Below are positions 8,313 to 17,236 of a stretch of 64,000 nucleotides of DNA, piece after piece; within the stretch, counting starts at the first letter, position 1, and each line of letters begins with the position of its first letter. The stretch lies in NCBI GenBank assembly GCA_019416285.1, contig DXXM01000005.1, forward strand, positions 46,644 through 110,643, read 5' to 3'. Below the pieces are notes generated by a model. It saw nothing but the letters and a program-made list of their open reading frames with translations. It was not told the DNA's origin and searched no databases. The stretch is from Bacteroidales bacterium (lineage in GTDB: Bacteria; Bacteroidota; Bacteroidia; Bacteroidales; Muribaculaceae). The position numbers and the translations under genes are program-made.

Positions 8313-10259
8313 ATGGAACCGCGTGACATTTCAATGCCCTCTGACGCATTGGATAAGACTCTGAACGAAGGCGCCCCCCAGCAGGGTGTCGACTCTGAAA
8401 ACACTCATCAGTCAACAACACCCGAAACGACCGCTCCAGCCGAGGCTGAGGCAGTCGCTGTCGAAACTGAAGCTCCCGCCACACCCGACGAAATCGCGGT
8501 AGAGGAGGAGGAGACCGTAGTTGCCGACGCACCCGCTCAGGATGCTCCTGCGCGCGAGCCGGCCACTAAGGAAAGTGTGCTCGAAGCCCTGAAACTCCTG
8601 TCGGAGAAAGAGGCTGCCGAAATCACAAACGAGGAAGTGTCGCGCCTGAAACAACAGTTCTACGCCATCCGCAACGAGGAGCAGCGCCGCGAGCGCGAGG
8701 CTTTCGTCGAGGCCGGTAACCAGCCCGAGGCTTTCGAGCCCAAGGCGGATGAGACCGAAGAGACTTTCAAGACCCTTCTTGCAGCCGTCAAAGAGAAAAA
8801 AGCCGAGCAGCGCGCGGCTATCGAGGCCCAGCAGCAGGAAAACTGCGACCGCAAGAAGGCCATCATAGAGAAGATTCTCGAAATGAGCGGCGACGTGGAC
8901 AACGCCAACCGCTTTTTCCAGCAGGTTCGCGACCTGCAGAATGAATTCAAGGAAATCGGCGAGGTCCCCGCACCCGTTGCCGCCGAGCTCTGGAAAAGCT
9001 ATCAGGACGCCGTGGAGAAATTCTACGACCAGCTCAAAATCAACAAGGAGCTCCGCGACTATGATTTCAAGAAGAACCTTTCGGAGAAGGAACTTCTCGT
9101 GGCCGAAGCCGAGAAGCTCCGCGGAGAGGACGACGTGATTGCCGCCTTCCGCCGCCTCCAGGAGCTCCACGAGCAGTGGCGTTCCATCGGACCCGTGCCC
9201 AAGGAAGTGCGCGAGGAGATATGGGGCCGCTTCAAGGAGATTTCGGCCGACATCAACAAGCGCTATCAGACATTCTTCGAGGAGCGCAAGGCCCGCGAGC
9301 GTGAGAACGAAGCCGCCAAGGAAGCTATCTGCGAGCGCGTGGAGGCATACGAGTTCGACAAGCTGTCGACCTACGCTGCATGGGACGAGATGACCAAGCT
9401 CATCATCGCCGCCCAGGAGGACTGGAAGAAGATAGGCTACGCCTCGCGTAAGTCAAACAACTCCCTCTTCGCCCGTTTCCGTGCCACCTGCGACAAATTC
9501 TTCGCAGCCAAGGCCGAGTTCTTCCGCAGCATGAAGGACACCCTCTCGCAGAATCTCGAGAAGAAAATAGCCCTCTGCGAGCGCGCCGAGGCTCTCAAGG
9601 ACAGCACCGAATGGCGCAAGACAGCCGAGGAGCTCGCCGCCCTGCAGAAAGAGTGGAAAACAATCGGCGCAGTGGCCAAGAAGCACTCCGACCAGGTGTG
9701 GCACCGCTTCCTCGCCGCATGCGACTACTTCTTCGAGCAGAAGAAAAAGAACAACTCGGGCACACGCCGCACCGAGCGCGCAAACCTCGAGCAGAAAAAT
9801 GAAATCATCGACAAGCTCAAGGCTCTCGACCTCGACTCGATGAACCGCGAGGAGGCTATCAAGGCTGTCAAGGACCTGCAGGCCGAGTGGCAGAGCGTGG
9901 GTCATGTGCCTTTCAGCGAGAAAGACAATATCTACGAGGCATACCGCGCCGTGGTCAATGCCCTCTATCAGAAACTCGACATCTCGCAGCGCGGTTCGCG
10001 CATGGCGTCATTCGAAAGCACCATCAAGGAAATCGGCAATGACGAAAACCGTCTCTACCGCGAGCGTGAGCGCCTGATGCGTGCCTACGAGCAGCGCCGC
10101 AGCGAGCTTCAGACCTACGAGAACAATATGGGCTTCCTCTCGGCCAAGTCAAAGAACGCTGACTCGATGCTCCGCGAAATGGAGCGCCGCGTGCAGCGCC
10201 TGAAAGACGACATCGCCGACCTTGAGAAGAAGATAGCCGTCATCGACAGCAAGCTCTGA
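8313..10259 (+). CDS. DUF349 repeat protein
   Basis: A 648-residue, highly charged helical protein. Residues 1-80 or so are acidic and Ala/Pro-rich, probably disordered. After that come several copies of the DUF349 helical repeat, each with a W-x-S/K-x-G core such as EQWRSIGPVPKEVRE, EDWKKIGYASRKSN, KEWKTIGAVAKKHS and AEWQSVGHVPFSEK. The last 100 or so residues are predicted coiled coil. There is no signal peptide, so it is cytoplasmic. The function is unknown across Bacteroidetes, although length and repeat count are typical. A strong terminator follows. Confidence 0.88.
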   Translation: MEPRDISMPSDALDKTLNEGAPQQGVDSENTHQSTTPETTAPAEAEAVAVETEAPATPDEIAVEEEETVVADAPAQDAPAREPATKESVLEALKLLSEKEAAEITNEEVSRLKQQFYAIRNEEQRREREAFVEAGNQPEAFEPKADETEETFKTLLAAVKEKKAEQRAAIEAQQQENCDRKKAIIEKILEMSGDVDNANRFFQQVRDLQNEFKEIGEVPAPVAAELWKSYQDAVEKFYDQLKINKELRDYDFKKNLSEKELLVAEAEKLRGEDDVIAAFRRLQELHEQWRSIGPVPKEVREEIWGRFKEISADINKRYQTFFEERKARERENEAAKEAICERVEAYEFDKLSTYAAWDEMTKLIIAAQEDWKKIGYASRKSNNSLFARFRATCDKFFAAKAEFFRSMKDTLSQNLEKKIALCERAEALKDSTEWRKTAEELAALQKEWKTIGAVAKKHSDQVWHRFLAACDYFFEQKKKNNSGTRRTERANLEQKNEIIDKLKALDLDSMNREEAIKAVKDLQAEWQSVGHVPFSEKDNIYEAYRAVVNALYQKLDISQRGSRMASFESTIKEIGNDENRLYRERERLMRAYEQRRSELQTYENNMGFLSAKSKNADSMLREMERRVQRLKDDIADLEKKIAVIDSKL

Positions 10260-10321
10260 CAATCCGTTAATGCGCGTCGTTGTGCGGAGTCGTCTCCGCC
10301 ACGCCGCCACCGACTCATAGA

Positions 10322-10373
10322 AATTGTCCCCCCTATCCGGCCAAACAGCTAAGCCGGGGAGGGGACAATTTTT
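10322..10373 (+). terminator. Terminator of the DUF349 gene
   Basis: A long GC-rich stem (AATTGTCCCCCC region paired with GGGGAGGGGACAATT) is followed by TTTT. Confidence 0.8.
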
Positions 10374-10479
10374 GTGTGGTTTCGCAGACTGTCGCGGATA
10401 ATTCACATTTTTCACACCCTTCTTTACAATATTTAAGGGTATAAGACCGATTATATAATAGATATTAATCTCTTACTAT

Positions 10480-11865
10480 ATGGGCAGGAGCACCAGACAC
10501 GGACGATATTTCCACAGGGCACTTACGATTGTAGACTTCCTGATTCTCAACGGGGTCTTTTTCATCGTGGGCGCCATCAACCCTGACCTGTCCGAGTGGC
10601 ACGAGCGGCTGGTGTGGCTGCTGCTCAACGTGGCCTATATCCCCGTGGCGCGCCATCTGAGCAAAATCCACAAGATAAGGGCCATGCAGATGGACCGCCT
10701 CACGTTGTCGACCCTCCAGGCCGTATGCTCCCACGCGCTCTGCTTCATTTTCCTGCTTTATTTCTTTGATGTGGAGAGTATCCCGTGGATTGTCTTTGTG
10801 GAATTTTACGGTATATCCACCGTGATGCTCGTGCTTTGGTGGATAGGCTCGCACTATCTGCTCAAAATCTACCGCTGGCGAGGGCGCAGCTATACGCGCG
10901 TCGTGATAGTGGGGTGCAGCGACACCGCCGAGCGCCTTCTGGCCGAGATGGAGTCGGATAGCGGTTTCGGCTACCGCTGTCAGGGATTTTTCGACATCTA
11001 CTGTCCCCCCTCGTTCCGCCACCGGGAGCTCTATGCCGGAAATCTCTCCGACCTGGAGGCTTTTGCGGTTGAGAATCACACGGACGAGATATTCTATACC
11101 ATCTCCGGCGAAAACCGCGAGGCGGTGCAGCTCATACTCGGACTGTGTGAGAAACACATGATAAAATTTCACTTCGTCCCGCAGATCTCGCCTTATCTCA
11201 CGCGCAAATTCCGCCTCGACTCCATCGGGGAGATGCCGGTGCTCGAAGTGCGCAACAATCCTCTCGAAGCCAACTCCAACCGTGTGCTCAAACGCACATT
11301 CGACATACTCTTCTCAGGCACCTTCCTCCTGTTCTCGCCACTGATATTCATTCCGGTGGCCGTGGCCATCAAGCTCAGCTCGCCCGGCCCGGTATTCTTC
11401 AAGCAGGTGCGCACGGGCTATATGGGGCGCGATTTCCTCTGCTGGAAATTCCGCACCATGAAGGTCAACGCGCAGGCCGACACGCTCCAGGCCACCAAGG
11501 ACGACCCGCGCAAGACGCGCCTTGGCGATTTCCTGCGCCGCACCAGCCTCGACGAGCTCCCGCAGTTCATCAACGTGTTCATGGGCGACATGTCGGTGGT
11601 GGGTCCCCGTCCCCACATGCTCAAGCACACCGAGGACTACCGCCGTCTGATCAGCCAGTACATGGTGCGCCACATCATCAAGCCGGGTATCACCGGCTGG
11701 GCGCAGGTGCGCGGCTACCGCGGGCAGACCGAGGAGCTATGGCAGATGGAGCGCCGCGTCGAGCACGATATATGGTATATCGAGCACTGGACCTTCCTGC
11801 TCGACCTGAAAATCATAGTGCGCACGGTCATCAACGCCTTCGGCAAGGAGGAGAAGGCTTTCTAA
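10480..11865 (+). CDS. Polyprenyl-phosphate sugar-1-phosphate transferase (WcaJ/UDP-glucose lipid carrier transferase type)
   Basis: A 461-residue initiating glycosyltransferase that would move a hexose-1-phosphate from a UDP-sugar to undecaprenyl phosphate for capsule or exopolysaccharide. N-terminal transmembrane helices are followed by a Rossmann-like CoA-binding-type domain (RVVIVGCSDTAERLL at about 143). The C-terminal Bac_transf catalytic domain starts near residue 270, with one long membrane helix, KQVRTGYMGRDF, FRTMKVN and SVVGPRPHML. recQ starts 28 bases after the stop. No other capsule genes are adjacent, so the pathway end product is unknown. Confidence 0.9.
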   Translation: MGRSTRHGRYFHRALTIVDFLILNGVFFIVGAINPDLSEWHERLVWLLLNVAYIPVARHLSKIHKIRAMQMDRLTLSTLQAVCSHALCFIFLLYFFDVESIPWIVFVEFYGISTVMLVLWWIGSHYLLKIYRWRGRSYTRVVIVGCSDTAERLLAEMESDSGFGYRCQGFFDIYCPPSFRHRELYAGNLSDLEAFAVENHTDEIFYTISGENREAVQLILGLCEKHMIKFHFVPQISPYLTRKFRLDSIGEMPVLEVRNNPLEANSNRVLKRTFDILFSGTFLLFSPLIFIPVAVAIKLSSPGPVFFKQVRTGYMGRDFLCWKFRTMKVNAQADTLQATKDDPRKTRLGDFLRRTSLDELPQFINVFMGDMSVVGPRPHMLKHTEDYRRLISQYMVRHIIKPGITGWAQVRGYRGQTEELWQMERRVEHDIWYIEHWTFLLDLKIIVRTVINAFGKEEKAF

Positions 11866-11893
11866 CGAGTGAACATGCAGCCATAATCAGAGT

Positions 11894-14071
11894 ATGCAGC
11901 AATCAGATCCTCAGACAACACATAGCGGACAACAGTCCCTCGATATAAAGGAACGCGCCGTGGCCCTGCTGCGGCGTTTCTACGGTTACAGCAGTTTCCG
12001 CCCCCTGCAGCTCGACATCATAGAGAGCGCCGCGACGGGGCGCGACAGCGTGGTGCTCATGCCCACAGGCGGCGGCAAGTCGATTTGCTATCAGATTCCG
12101 GCGCTGCTCGCCGAGGGTGGTGTCACGATAGTGGTGTCGCCGCTCATAGCCCTGATGAAAGACCAGGTGACGTCGCTTACGTCCAACGGTATTCCCGCCG
12201 CGGCTGTCAACTCGATGCAGACCGACGAGGAAAACCGCCACATACTCCAGCAGCTTTTCACCGGACGCATCAAGATTCTCTACATATCACCCGAAAGGCT
12301 GCTGCTTGAGATTGACCGCTGGTCGCGCGACCTGCCGATAGCCCTTATAGCCATCGACGAGGCCCATTGCATCTCGCAGTGGGGCCATGATTTCCGTCCG
12401 GACTACACGCGCCTGTCGCGCCTCAAGGAGCTCTATCCGCATGTTCCCGTGATGGCTCTGACCGCCACGGCCGACCGCCTGACGCGCGACGACATAGCCA
12501 AGCAGCTCTGCCTGAGGAATCCCGCGCTCTTCCTCGGCTCATTCGACCGCCCGAACATATCGCTCAAAGTCGTCAACAATCCCGGCAAGAAACTGAGGCT
12601 GCACTATATCTCCACTCTCATCGAGCGCTACCGCCGTGACTCGGGCATCGTCTACTGCATCAGCCGAAAGTCGGCCGAGTCGATGAACGAGGACCTGCTC
12701 GCGCTCGGCTACCGCTCCGTGGTCTATCACGCGGGTCTTTCGGTGACGGAGCGCAACGCCGCGCAGGACCGTTTCATCAACGGCGATGTGCAGGTGGTCT
12801 GCGCTACGGTGGCTTTCGGCATGGGTATCGACAAGAGCAATATCCGCTGGGTGGTCCACAACAATATGCCCCGCAACATCGAGAGCTACTATCAGGAGAT
12901 AGGCCGTGCGGGGCGCGACGGGGTGAAGGCCGAGGCCACGATGTTTTATTCCTACGCCGACATCATCACCCTTCAGAGCTTCGTCGACGAGAGCGGCCAG
13001 AAGGCCATCAATTCCGAGAAGCTGAAACGCATGCAGGAGTATGCCGAGTCGTCGCTCTGCCGCCGGCGCATACTTCTGAGCTATTTCAACGAACTCATGG
13101 ACCACGATTGCGGCAACTGCGACGTCTGCCTCAATCCCCCGCAGCGCATGGACGGCACCGTCATCGCGCTCAAGGCCCTCAGCGCCATAGTGCGCACGGA
13201 GGGGAAGGTGGGCTTCTCGATGCTCATCGACATACTGCGCGGCGCTGCGAAGCAGGACCTCATAGCCCGCGGCTACCATCAGATAAAGACCTATGGGGCC
13301 GGGCGTGACCTGAGCTATCCCGAATGGAACTCATATCTCTCGCAGCTGATACAGTTAGGTCTCATAGACATTGCCTACAACGAGAGCAACCACCTGAAGG
13401 TGACGGCCTACGGCGCGAGTGTGCTCCGCGACCGCACGCCGGTGACGCTTGCCATGTATAAGGAGCCGGAACGCCGCAAGCCCACGCGCAAGGGGCGCGA
13501 AATCATTGTCGAACCGGAGCTCAAACCGGCCGAGCGACTGCTGGCGGAACTCAAGGAGGTGCGTCTGAAACTTGCGCGCAAGGAGCAGGTGCCCCCTTAC
13601 ATTGTGTTTTCCGACAAGACGCTGCTTGAGATGGTGCGCGTGGAGCCTACGGACATGGAGGTCTTCTCGAAGGTCGAAGGTGTGGGCGAGAAAAAGACCG
13701 TGAGATACTGGAAGCCCTTCGTCACCGCCATCCGCAAGTTCAAGGGTATTGCCGAACCTCTCGGCACCGGTCTCTCGCACGAGGAGACACTGCTGCTGCT
13801 CAACGCCGGCTACGACGTGAAGGGCATAGCGGCCGCGAAGGATATAAAGGAGCGGACGGTCTACACCCACATCGTCTCGCTCATACGCCAGGACAAGCTG
13901 ACTGATTTCTCCGCCATCATCACCCGTGAGCAGTATCTGCGCGTGATGAGTCTTGCGCGTGAGAATCCTGAGGGCATGTGGGACATACTCGGGCGCGAGA
14001 TGCCCGACGGCCTTCCATCGGTGGCCCTCGCCATCAGCGACTATCTGCTCAGGCAGAAGGGGAAGGCTTAG
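11894..14071 (+). CDS. recQ: ATP-dependent DNA helicase RecQ
   Basis: A 725-residue 3'-5' DNA helicase of recombination and fork repair. The helicase core has MPTGGGKS (Walker A, about 56-63), the DEAH box followed by CISQWGHDFRPDY (about 155), and AFGMGIDKSNIRWVVH and GRAGRDG in the second lobe. The zinc-binding region has Cys in SLCRRR and DHDCGNCDVC (about 389-414). An HRDC domain (SKVEGVGEKK, about 590) and a C-terminal helix-turn-helix (DIKERTVYTHI, about 655) complete the usual Bacteroidetes architecture. It is placed between a sugar transferase and a NUDIX gene with gaps of 28 and 35 bases. Confidence 0.95.
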   Translation: MQQSDPQTTHSGQQSLDIKERAVALLRRFYGYSSFRPLQLDIIESAATGRDSVVLMPTGGGKSICYQIPALLAEGGVTIVVSPLIALMKDQVTSLTSNGIPAAAVNSMQTDEENRHILQQLFTGRIKILYISPERLLLEIDRWSRDLPIALIAIDEAHCISQWGHDFRPDYTRLSRLKELYPHVPVMALTATADRLTRDDIAKQLCLRNPALFLGSFDRPNISLKVVNNPGKKLRLHYISTLIERYRRDSGIVYCISRKSAESMNEDLLALGYRSVVYHAGLSVTERNAAQDRFINGDVQVVCATVAFGMGIDKSNIRWVVHNNMPRNIESYYQEIGRAGRDGVKAEATMFYSYADIITLQSFVDESGQKAINSEKLKRMQEYAESSLCRRRILLSYFNELMDHDCGNCDVCLNPPQRMDGTVIALKALSAIVRTEGKVGFSMLIDILRGAAKQDLIARGYHQIKTYGAGRDLSYPEWNSYLSQLIQLGLIDIAYNESNHLKVTAYGASVLRDRTPVTLAMYKEPERRKPTRKGREIIVEPELKPAERLLAELKEVRLKLARKEQVPPYIVFSDKTLLEMVRVEPTDMEVFSKVEGVGEKKTVRYWKPFVTAIRKFKGIAEPLGTGLSHEETLLLLNAGYDVKGIAAAKDIKERTVYTHIVSLIRQDKLTDFSAIITREQYLRVMSLARENPEGMWDILGREMPDGLPSVALAISDYLLRQKGKA

Positions 14072-14106
14072 AAACTGAAATCAACAACCTAAAAACGATA
14101 TATCTT

Positions 14107-14670
14107 ATGAAAGTTGACAAGGAAGAGGACGATAAAATGAAATGGGAGACCCTGAGCTCCGAGTATCTTTTCCGCCGTCCGTGGCTCACGGCGAGGCGCG
14201 ATGTTGTCCGCTTGCCTAACGGCACGGTCTATGATGAATATTATGTGCTCGAATACCCGACGTGGATCAATGTGATAGCCATTACGCCGGAAGGCAAGTT
14301 CGTGATGGTGAAGCAGTATCGCCACGGTCTCGGCATAGTGGCCACCGAGCTCTGTGCTGGTGTGGCCGAACCGGGCGAGACGCCTCTCGAGGCCGCGCAG
14401 CGCGAACTTCTCGAAGAAACTGGCTTCGGCGGCGGGGAGTGGGAGCTGAGCATGGTGATTTCCGCCAATCCGAGTAGTCAGAACAATCTCAGCTACTGCT
14501 TCATAGCCCGCGGTGTGGAGAAACTCAGCGGTCAGCACCTCGACGCCACCGAGGATATAAAGGTGGAGATTCTCACCGAGGATGAGGTCCGCGAAATGCT
14601 CGTGAAGGATGAGATGAAGCAGGCTCTCATGGCCGCCCCCCTCTGGAAATACTTCGCCCTGAAGAAATAA
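14107..14670 (+). CDS. NUDIX hydrolase (ADP-ribose pyrophosphatase-like)
   Basis: A 187-residue protein with a perfect NUDIX box Gx5Ex7REUxEExGU (GVAEPGE...RELLEETGF, about 79-101). The enzyme hydrolyses a nucleoside diphosphate linked to another group; ADP-ribose or a nucleotide sugar is likely, but the substrate cannot be read from the motif. Start ATG 14107 is 35 bases after recQ. A second Met at residue 11 (MKWETLSSEYL) is an alternative start. Confidence 0.88.
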   Translation: MKVDKEEDDKMKWETLSSEYLFRRPWLTARRDVVRLPNGTVYDEYYVLEYPTWINVIAITPEGKFVMVKQYRHGLGIVATELCAGVAEPGETPLEAAQRELLEETGFGGGEWELSMVISANPSSQNNLSYCFIARGVEKLSGQHLDATEDIKVEILTEDEVREMLVKDEMKQALMAAPLWKYFALKK

Positions 14671-14798
14671 AAATCCTATACCGGCTTGGGAATTTCAGGC
14701 ACAAAAGGACAAGAGGAACAAAAGAGACACAAGATTTTTCAGCTAAAATCGGCATAAAAAATTTTCAGCTATAATAGGCACAAATTTTTTCAGTCATA

Positions 14799-14948
14799 TG
14801 TAGGGCCATCGCATGCGGTGGCCTCTTTTCATGGGCGGGATTTGTTACTCCTGTCCTCTTGTGCCAAAATTCCGGCTATCAATATAATCATCCGCATTTT
14901 TGATATTGCACGGGTGGAAAAAAGGCCACCGCATGCGATGGCCCTACA
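14799..14948. repeat. Inverted pair of GCATGC-centred palindromic elements
   Basis: Two 25-bp copies (TGTAGGGCCATCGCATGCGG and the following TGGCC) lie in opposite orientation at 14799-14823 and 14924-14948, 100 bases apart. The spacer carries TTTTCATG after the left copy, as at the 30.3-kb locus. It fills the 366-base gap between the NUDIX and the Cys-pair lipoprotein genes, which are convergent; no gene is seen there. Confidence 0.85.
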
Positions 14949-15036
14949 TATAGCTGAAAAATCTTGTGTATCTTTTGACCTTTATGGCCTTCTACGCCTA
15001 ATTTCGGGAATGGTTTGGATTTTTGGGGCCAATGGA

Positions 15037-15549
15037 TTAGCGGGTGACAATGCGGTATTCGGTGGCGCCGCCGGAGAAGATGGAGTAGCGTTTGAGACCG
15101 TAGCCGCGGTCGTAGGCGGGGCCGCTGATGGGATTGCCGCGGTTTTCGAAGATATCAAAGGTGCTTCCACACTGCGGGCAGCGGGCGAAGAGCTCACCCT
15201 GCGGGACGCTGACCCTTACGGTGGCGCGGGCCTCGTAGGGGCAGGCGAGGTCGAAGGCGTGGAGGTCGCCGAGCACGTCGGTGACGAGCAGCAGCCCCCC
15301 GAAACCGGTGCGGTCGAGAGAGGTGTAGGGGAAATCGGAGGGCACGCGCTCGCGCTGTGTGAGTATGTAGCTGCGGTGGTCGGCCGCAGCCCCCTTGACC
15401 CCGTAGATATTCCAGTCGCCTACGGTGTGGAAGGTCAGATGGACCTCGGCGTAGGGGATGCGGTTGTCATCGACCGACTCGCAGGCTGTGAGCGCGAGAA
15501 CCGGGACGATTGCCAGTGCGATTTTCCTAAGGAGAGCGAGAGGTTTCAT
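15037..15549 (-). CDS. Lipoprotein with Rieske-like fold lacking the histidine ligands
   Basis: A 170-residue protein. The lipoprotein signal ends at LALTACES. The C-terminal half contains FDLACPYEA, then about 20 residues later ARCPQCGSTFDI and SGPA. This order (C..., CPxxGS, FD, GPA) matches Rieske [2Fe-2S] domains, but the first CxH is CPY and the second CxxH is CPQC, so both His ligands are missing. It may bind a metal through three cysteines or none. The upstream SRPBCC gene ends one base before the start, so the two are co-transcribed. Confidence 0.7.
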   Translation of the reverse strand: MKPLALLRKIALAIVPVLALTACESVDDNRIPYAEVHLTFHTVGDWNIYGVKGAAADHRSYILTQRERVPSDFPYTSLDRTGFGGLLLVTDVLGDLHAFDLACPYEARATVRVSVPQGELFARCPQCGSTFDIFENRGNPISGPAYDRGYGLKRYSIFSGGATEYRIVTR

Positions 15550-15550
15550 C

Positions 15551-15970
15551 TTATTTGAAGAGAGAGGTAAAGACTTCGCCGAATTTGTCGGACGCTTCCT
15601 GGATTTTGTTGCCGATGAAGGGGCGGAGCATCGGGGGAATGTCGATTTTGATGGAGGGAGTAAGGCTTGTGGACTCGGGGCCCTCTTCCTTGAGGTCGAC
15701 GCTGAGCGAGAGGGGCACGGGGCATCCTTCGGCTGCGAAGCTTACGCGGTTTGTGGGGACGCGCTCGCTGATTTTGAATACGAGCTGTCCGATGGCGGGA
15801 GCATCCATCTTGATGCAGTCGCCCTGAAACTCCACGCCGTTGAGCTTTTCGCGCTGCTCGGCGGGGAGCTGCTCGACGAGGTCGCGGTACTGGCTGAGGT
15901 CGGCTACTTTCTCGTAGATAAGTCCGATGGGGCGGGGAAGTGTGACGGGTTTGCCTTTGTATGTTGCCAT
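15551..15970 (-). CDS. SRPBCC (START/polyketide cyclase-like) family protein
   Basis: A 139-residue cytoplasmic protein of the helix-grip fold. It starts ATYKGKPVTLPRPIGLIYEKVADLS, typical of Bacteroidales SRPBCC proteins; the C-terminal amphipathic helix ASDKFGEVFTSLF closes the fold. The ligand is unknown. It lies 146 bases downstream of pyrE and one base ahead of the Rieske-like lipoprotein. Confidence 0.8.
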   Translation of the reverse strand: MATYKGKPVTLPRPIGLIYEKVADLSQYRDLVEQLPAEQREKLNGVEFQGDCIKMDAPAIGQLVFKISERVPTNRVSFAAEGCPVPLSLSVDLKEEGPESTSLTPSIKIDIPPMLRPFIGNKIQEASDKFGEVFTSLFK

Positions 15971-16020
15971 ATTTATAGCTTTTTGTTCGGGTGTTGAGGA
16001 TGGGTTGGTTATTTTGTTTA

Positions 16021-16060
16021 AGAGTCACCAATCCGGCCGGCGGCGCGGACAGGTGACTCT
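16021..16060 (-). terminator. Hairpin downstream of pyrE
   Basis: A 9-bp perfect stem (16021-16029 with 16052-16060) lies between the pyrE stop and the SRPBCC start. There is no clear T-run, so termination is uncertain. Confidence 0.35.
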
Positions 16061-16116
16061 CTGTGGGGTTTACTTGTGTGTGGGCGGCGGAGAGCCGCAG
16101 TGTCTGTCAGGCAGGA

Positions 16117-16770
16117 TTATTCAGCCTGGGTCGAGTCGGCCGGAGTCCAGAGCGAGGGGTCCTTGCGCCATTCCTTGAGGGTGGCAACGTCGCTCTCGCG
16201 GATGAAACCGGTCTCCAGGGCTGCGGTGATGAGGGCCGAGTAGTTGGAGAGGGTGATGAGCTGCACGTTGGCATCCTTGAAACGCTTTACGGAGACAGGG
16301 AACTCGTAGCTGAAGATGGCTACCATGCCGATAACCTCGCAGCCTGCGTTGCGGATGGCTTCTACAGCCTTGAGGCTGCTGCCGCCGGTCGACACGAGGT
16401 CCTCGATAACGACCACTTTCTGACCGGGACGGAGGTCGCCTTCGATGAGGTTCTCAAGACCGTGGTCCTTGGGAGTGGAACGGACATAGACGTATGGGAG
16501 ACCGAGATTGTCGGAGACGAGTGCGCCCTGCGCGATAGCGCCGGTGGCCACGCCTGCAATGGCGTCGACGTCGCCGAAGTTCTCGAGTATGATGCGTGAG
16601 AGCTCGACCTTGATGAAATTGCGGACATCGGGATAGGAGAGGGTCTTGCGATTGTCCGTGTAGATGGGGGAGTTCCAGCCCGAAGCCCAGGTGAAAGGGT
16701 TGTCCGGCTGAAGTTTGATAGCACTGATTTTCAGTAGCTTTTCTGCAAGGATAAGGTCAAGATTTTTCAT
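16117..16770 (-). CDS. pyrE: Orotate phosphoribosyltransferase
   Basis: A 217-residue enzyme of de novo pyrimidine synthesis that makes OMP from orotate and PRPP. The PRPP-binding loop VVVIEDLVSTGGSS is visible at about 119-132, preceded by VSDNLGLPYVYVRSTPK. Start ATG 16770 (MKNLDLILAEKLL) is chosen because the upstream in-frame extension lies close behind the promoter and is not protein-like. Other pyr genes are not in the window. The short C-terminal tail WTPADSTQAE is extra compared with many PyrE proteins. Confidence 0.95.
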   Translation of the reverse strand: MKNLDLILAEKLLKISAIKLQPDNPFTWASGWNSPIYTDNRKTLSYPDVRNFIKVELSRIILENFGDVDAIAGVATGAIAQGALVSDNLGLPYVYVRSTPKDHGLENLIEGDLRPGQKVVVIEDLVSTGGSSLKAVEAIRNAGCEVIGMVAIFSYEFPVSVKRFKDANVQLITLSNYSALITAALETGFIRESDVATLKEWRKDPSLWTPADSTQAE

Positions 16771-16821
16771 TTTGTTATCTGTGCTGGAAATAGATGAAAT
16801 GAATTGATAATTATTCGGGTG

Positions 16822-16829
16822 CAAAATTA
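16822..16829 (-). promoter_or_regulatory. -7 box TAATTTTG for pyrE
   Basis: Matches TAnnTTTG on the minus strand, 52 bases upstream of the pyrE ATG. Confidence 0.65.
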
Positions 16830-17009
16830 GAATTTCTGCCGCCGAAATGCAAATTTTTTTAGTTTACGTTTCTTAAAGGTCCATTGATTTCATGCTTTTC
16901 CCGCTGAAACGGGAGGGATTGCGAGAAGGCGAAGCGGTCGCCATGTGCCGGGCCCTGAAAAGCGCGCGGGAAAAGTGGAATATAGGGGCGACGACCGGCG
17001 CCGGATTCT

Positions 17010-17102
17010 GTGAAATAAAAAAGAGGATGTCTCCCGACATCCTCTTCTCTTTTTAAACCTTTATCTTAATCTAATACTATGAAAAACACACATGCAAATG
17101 TA
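17010..17102 (-). ncRNA. Small RNA gene, copy A (promoter to terminator)
   Basis: On the minus strand, -7 box TACATTTG (17095-17102) is followed by a tract GTGTTTTTCATAGTATTAGA that closely matches copies B and C. A 9-bp terminator hairpin follows (17023-17031 with 17036-17044, extendable by 2 bp) and then TTTTTTATTT. The predicted transcript is about 75-80 nt. The hairpin sequence differs from the other copies but still pairs perfectly. It lies in the 466-base gap between the Sel1-TonB gene and pyrE, where no protein gene is seen. Confidence 0.6.
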
Positions 17103-17236
17103 CGGATAAAAATTTGAATTGAGAGCAATTCGAAAGTGTATTTAACTATTTTTAGGCAAAAACATGCTAAAAATGTGTATTTTTTACACTCAACCACTCC
17201 CGACGCTCCAAAAATGCCCGAAACAGCCTCTAAAAA

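Noticed and set aside
14818..15558. Plus-strand frame of 246 codons across the palindromic element and the Rieske-like gene
   Set aside because: Shadow of the minus-strand lipoprotein; its start lies in the repeat element.
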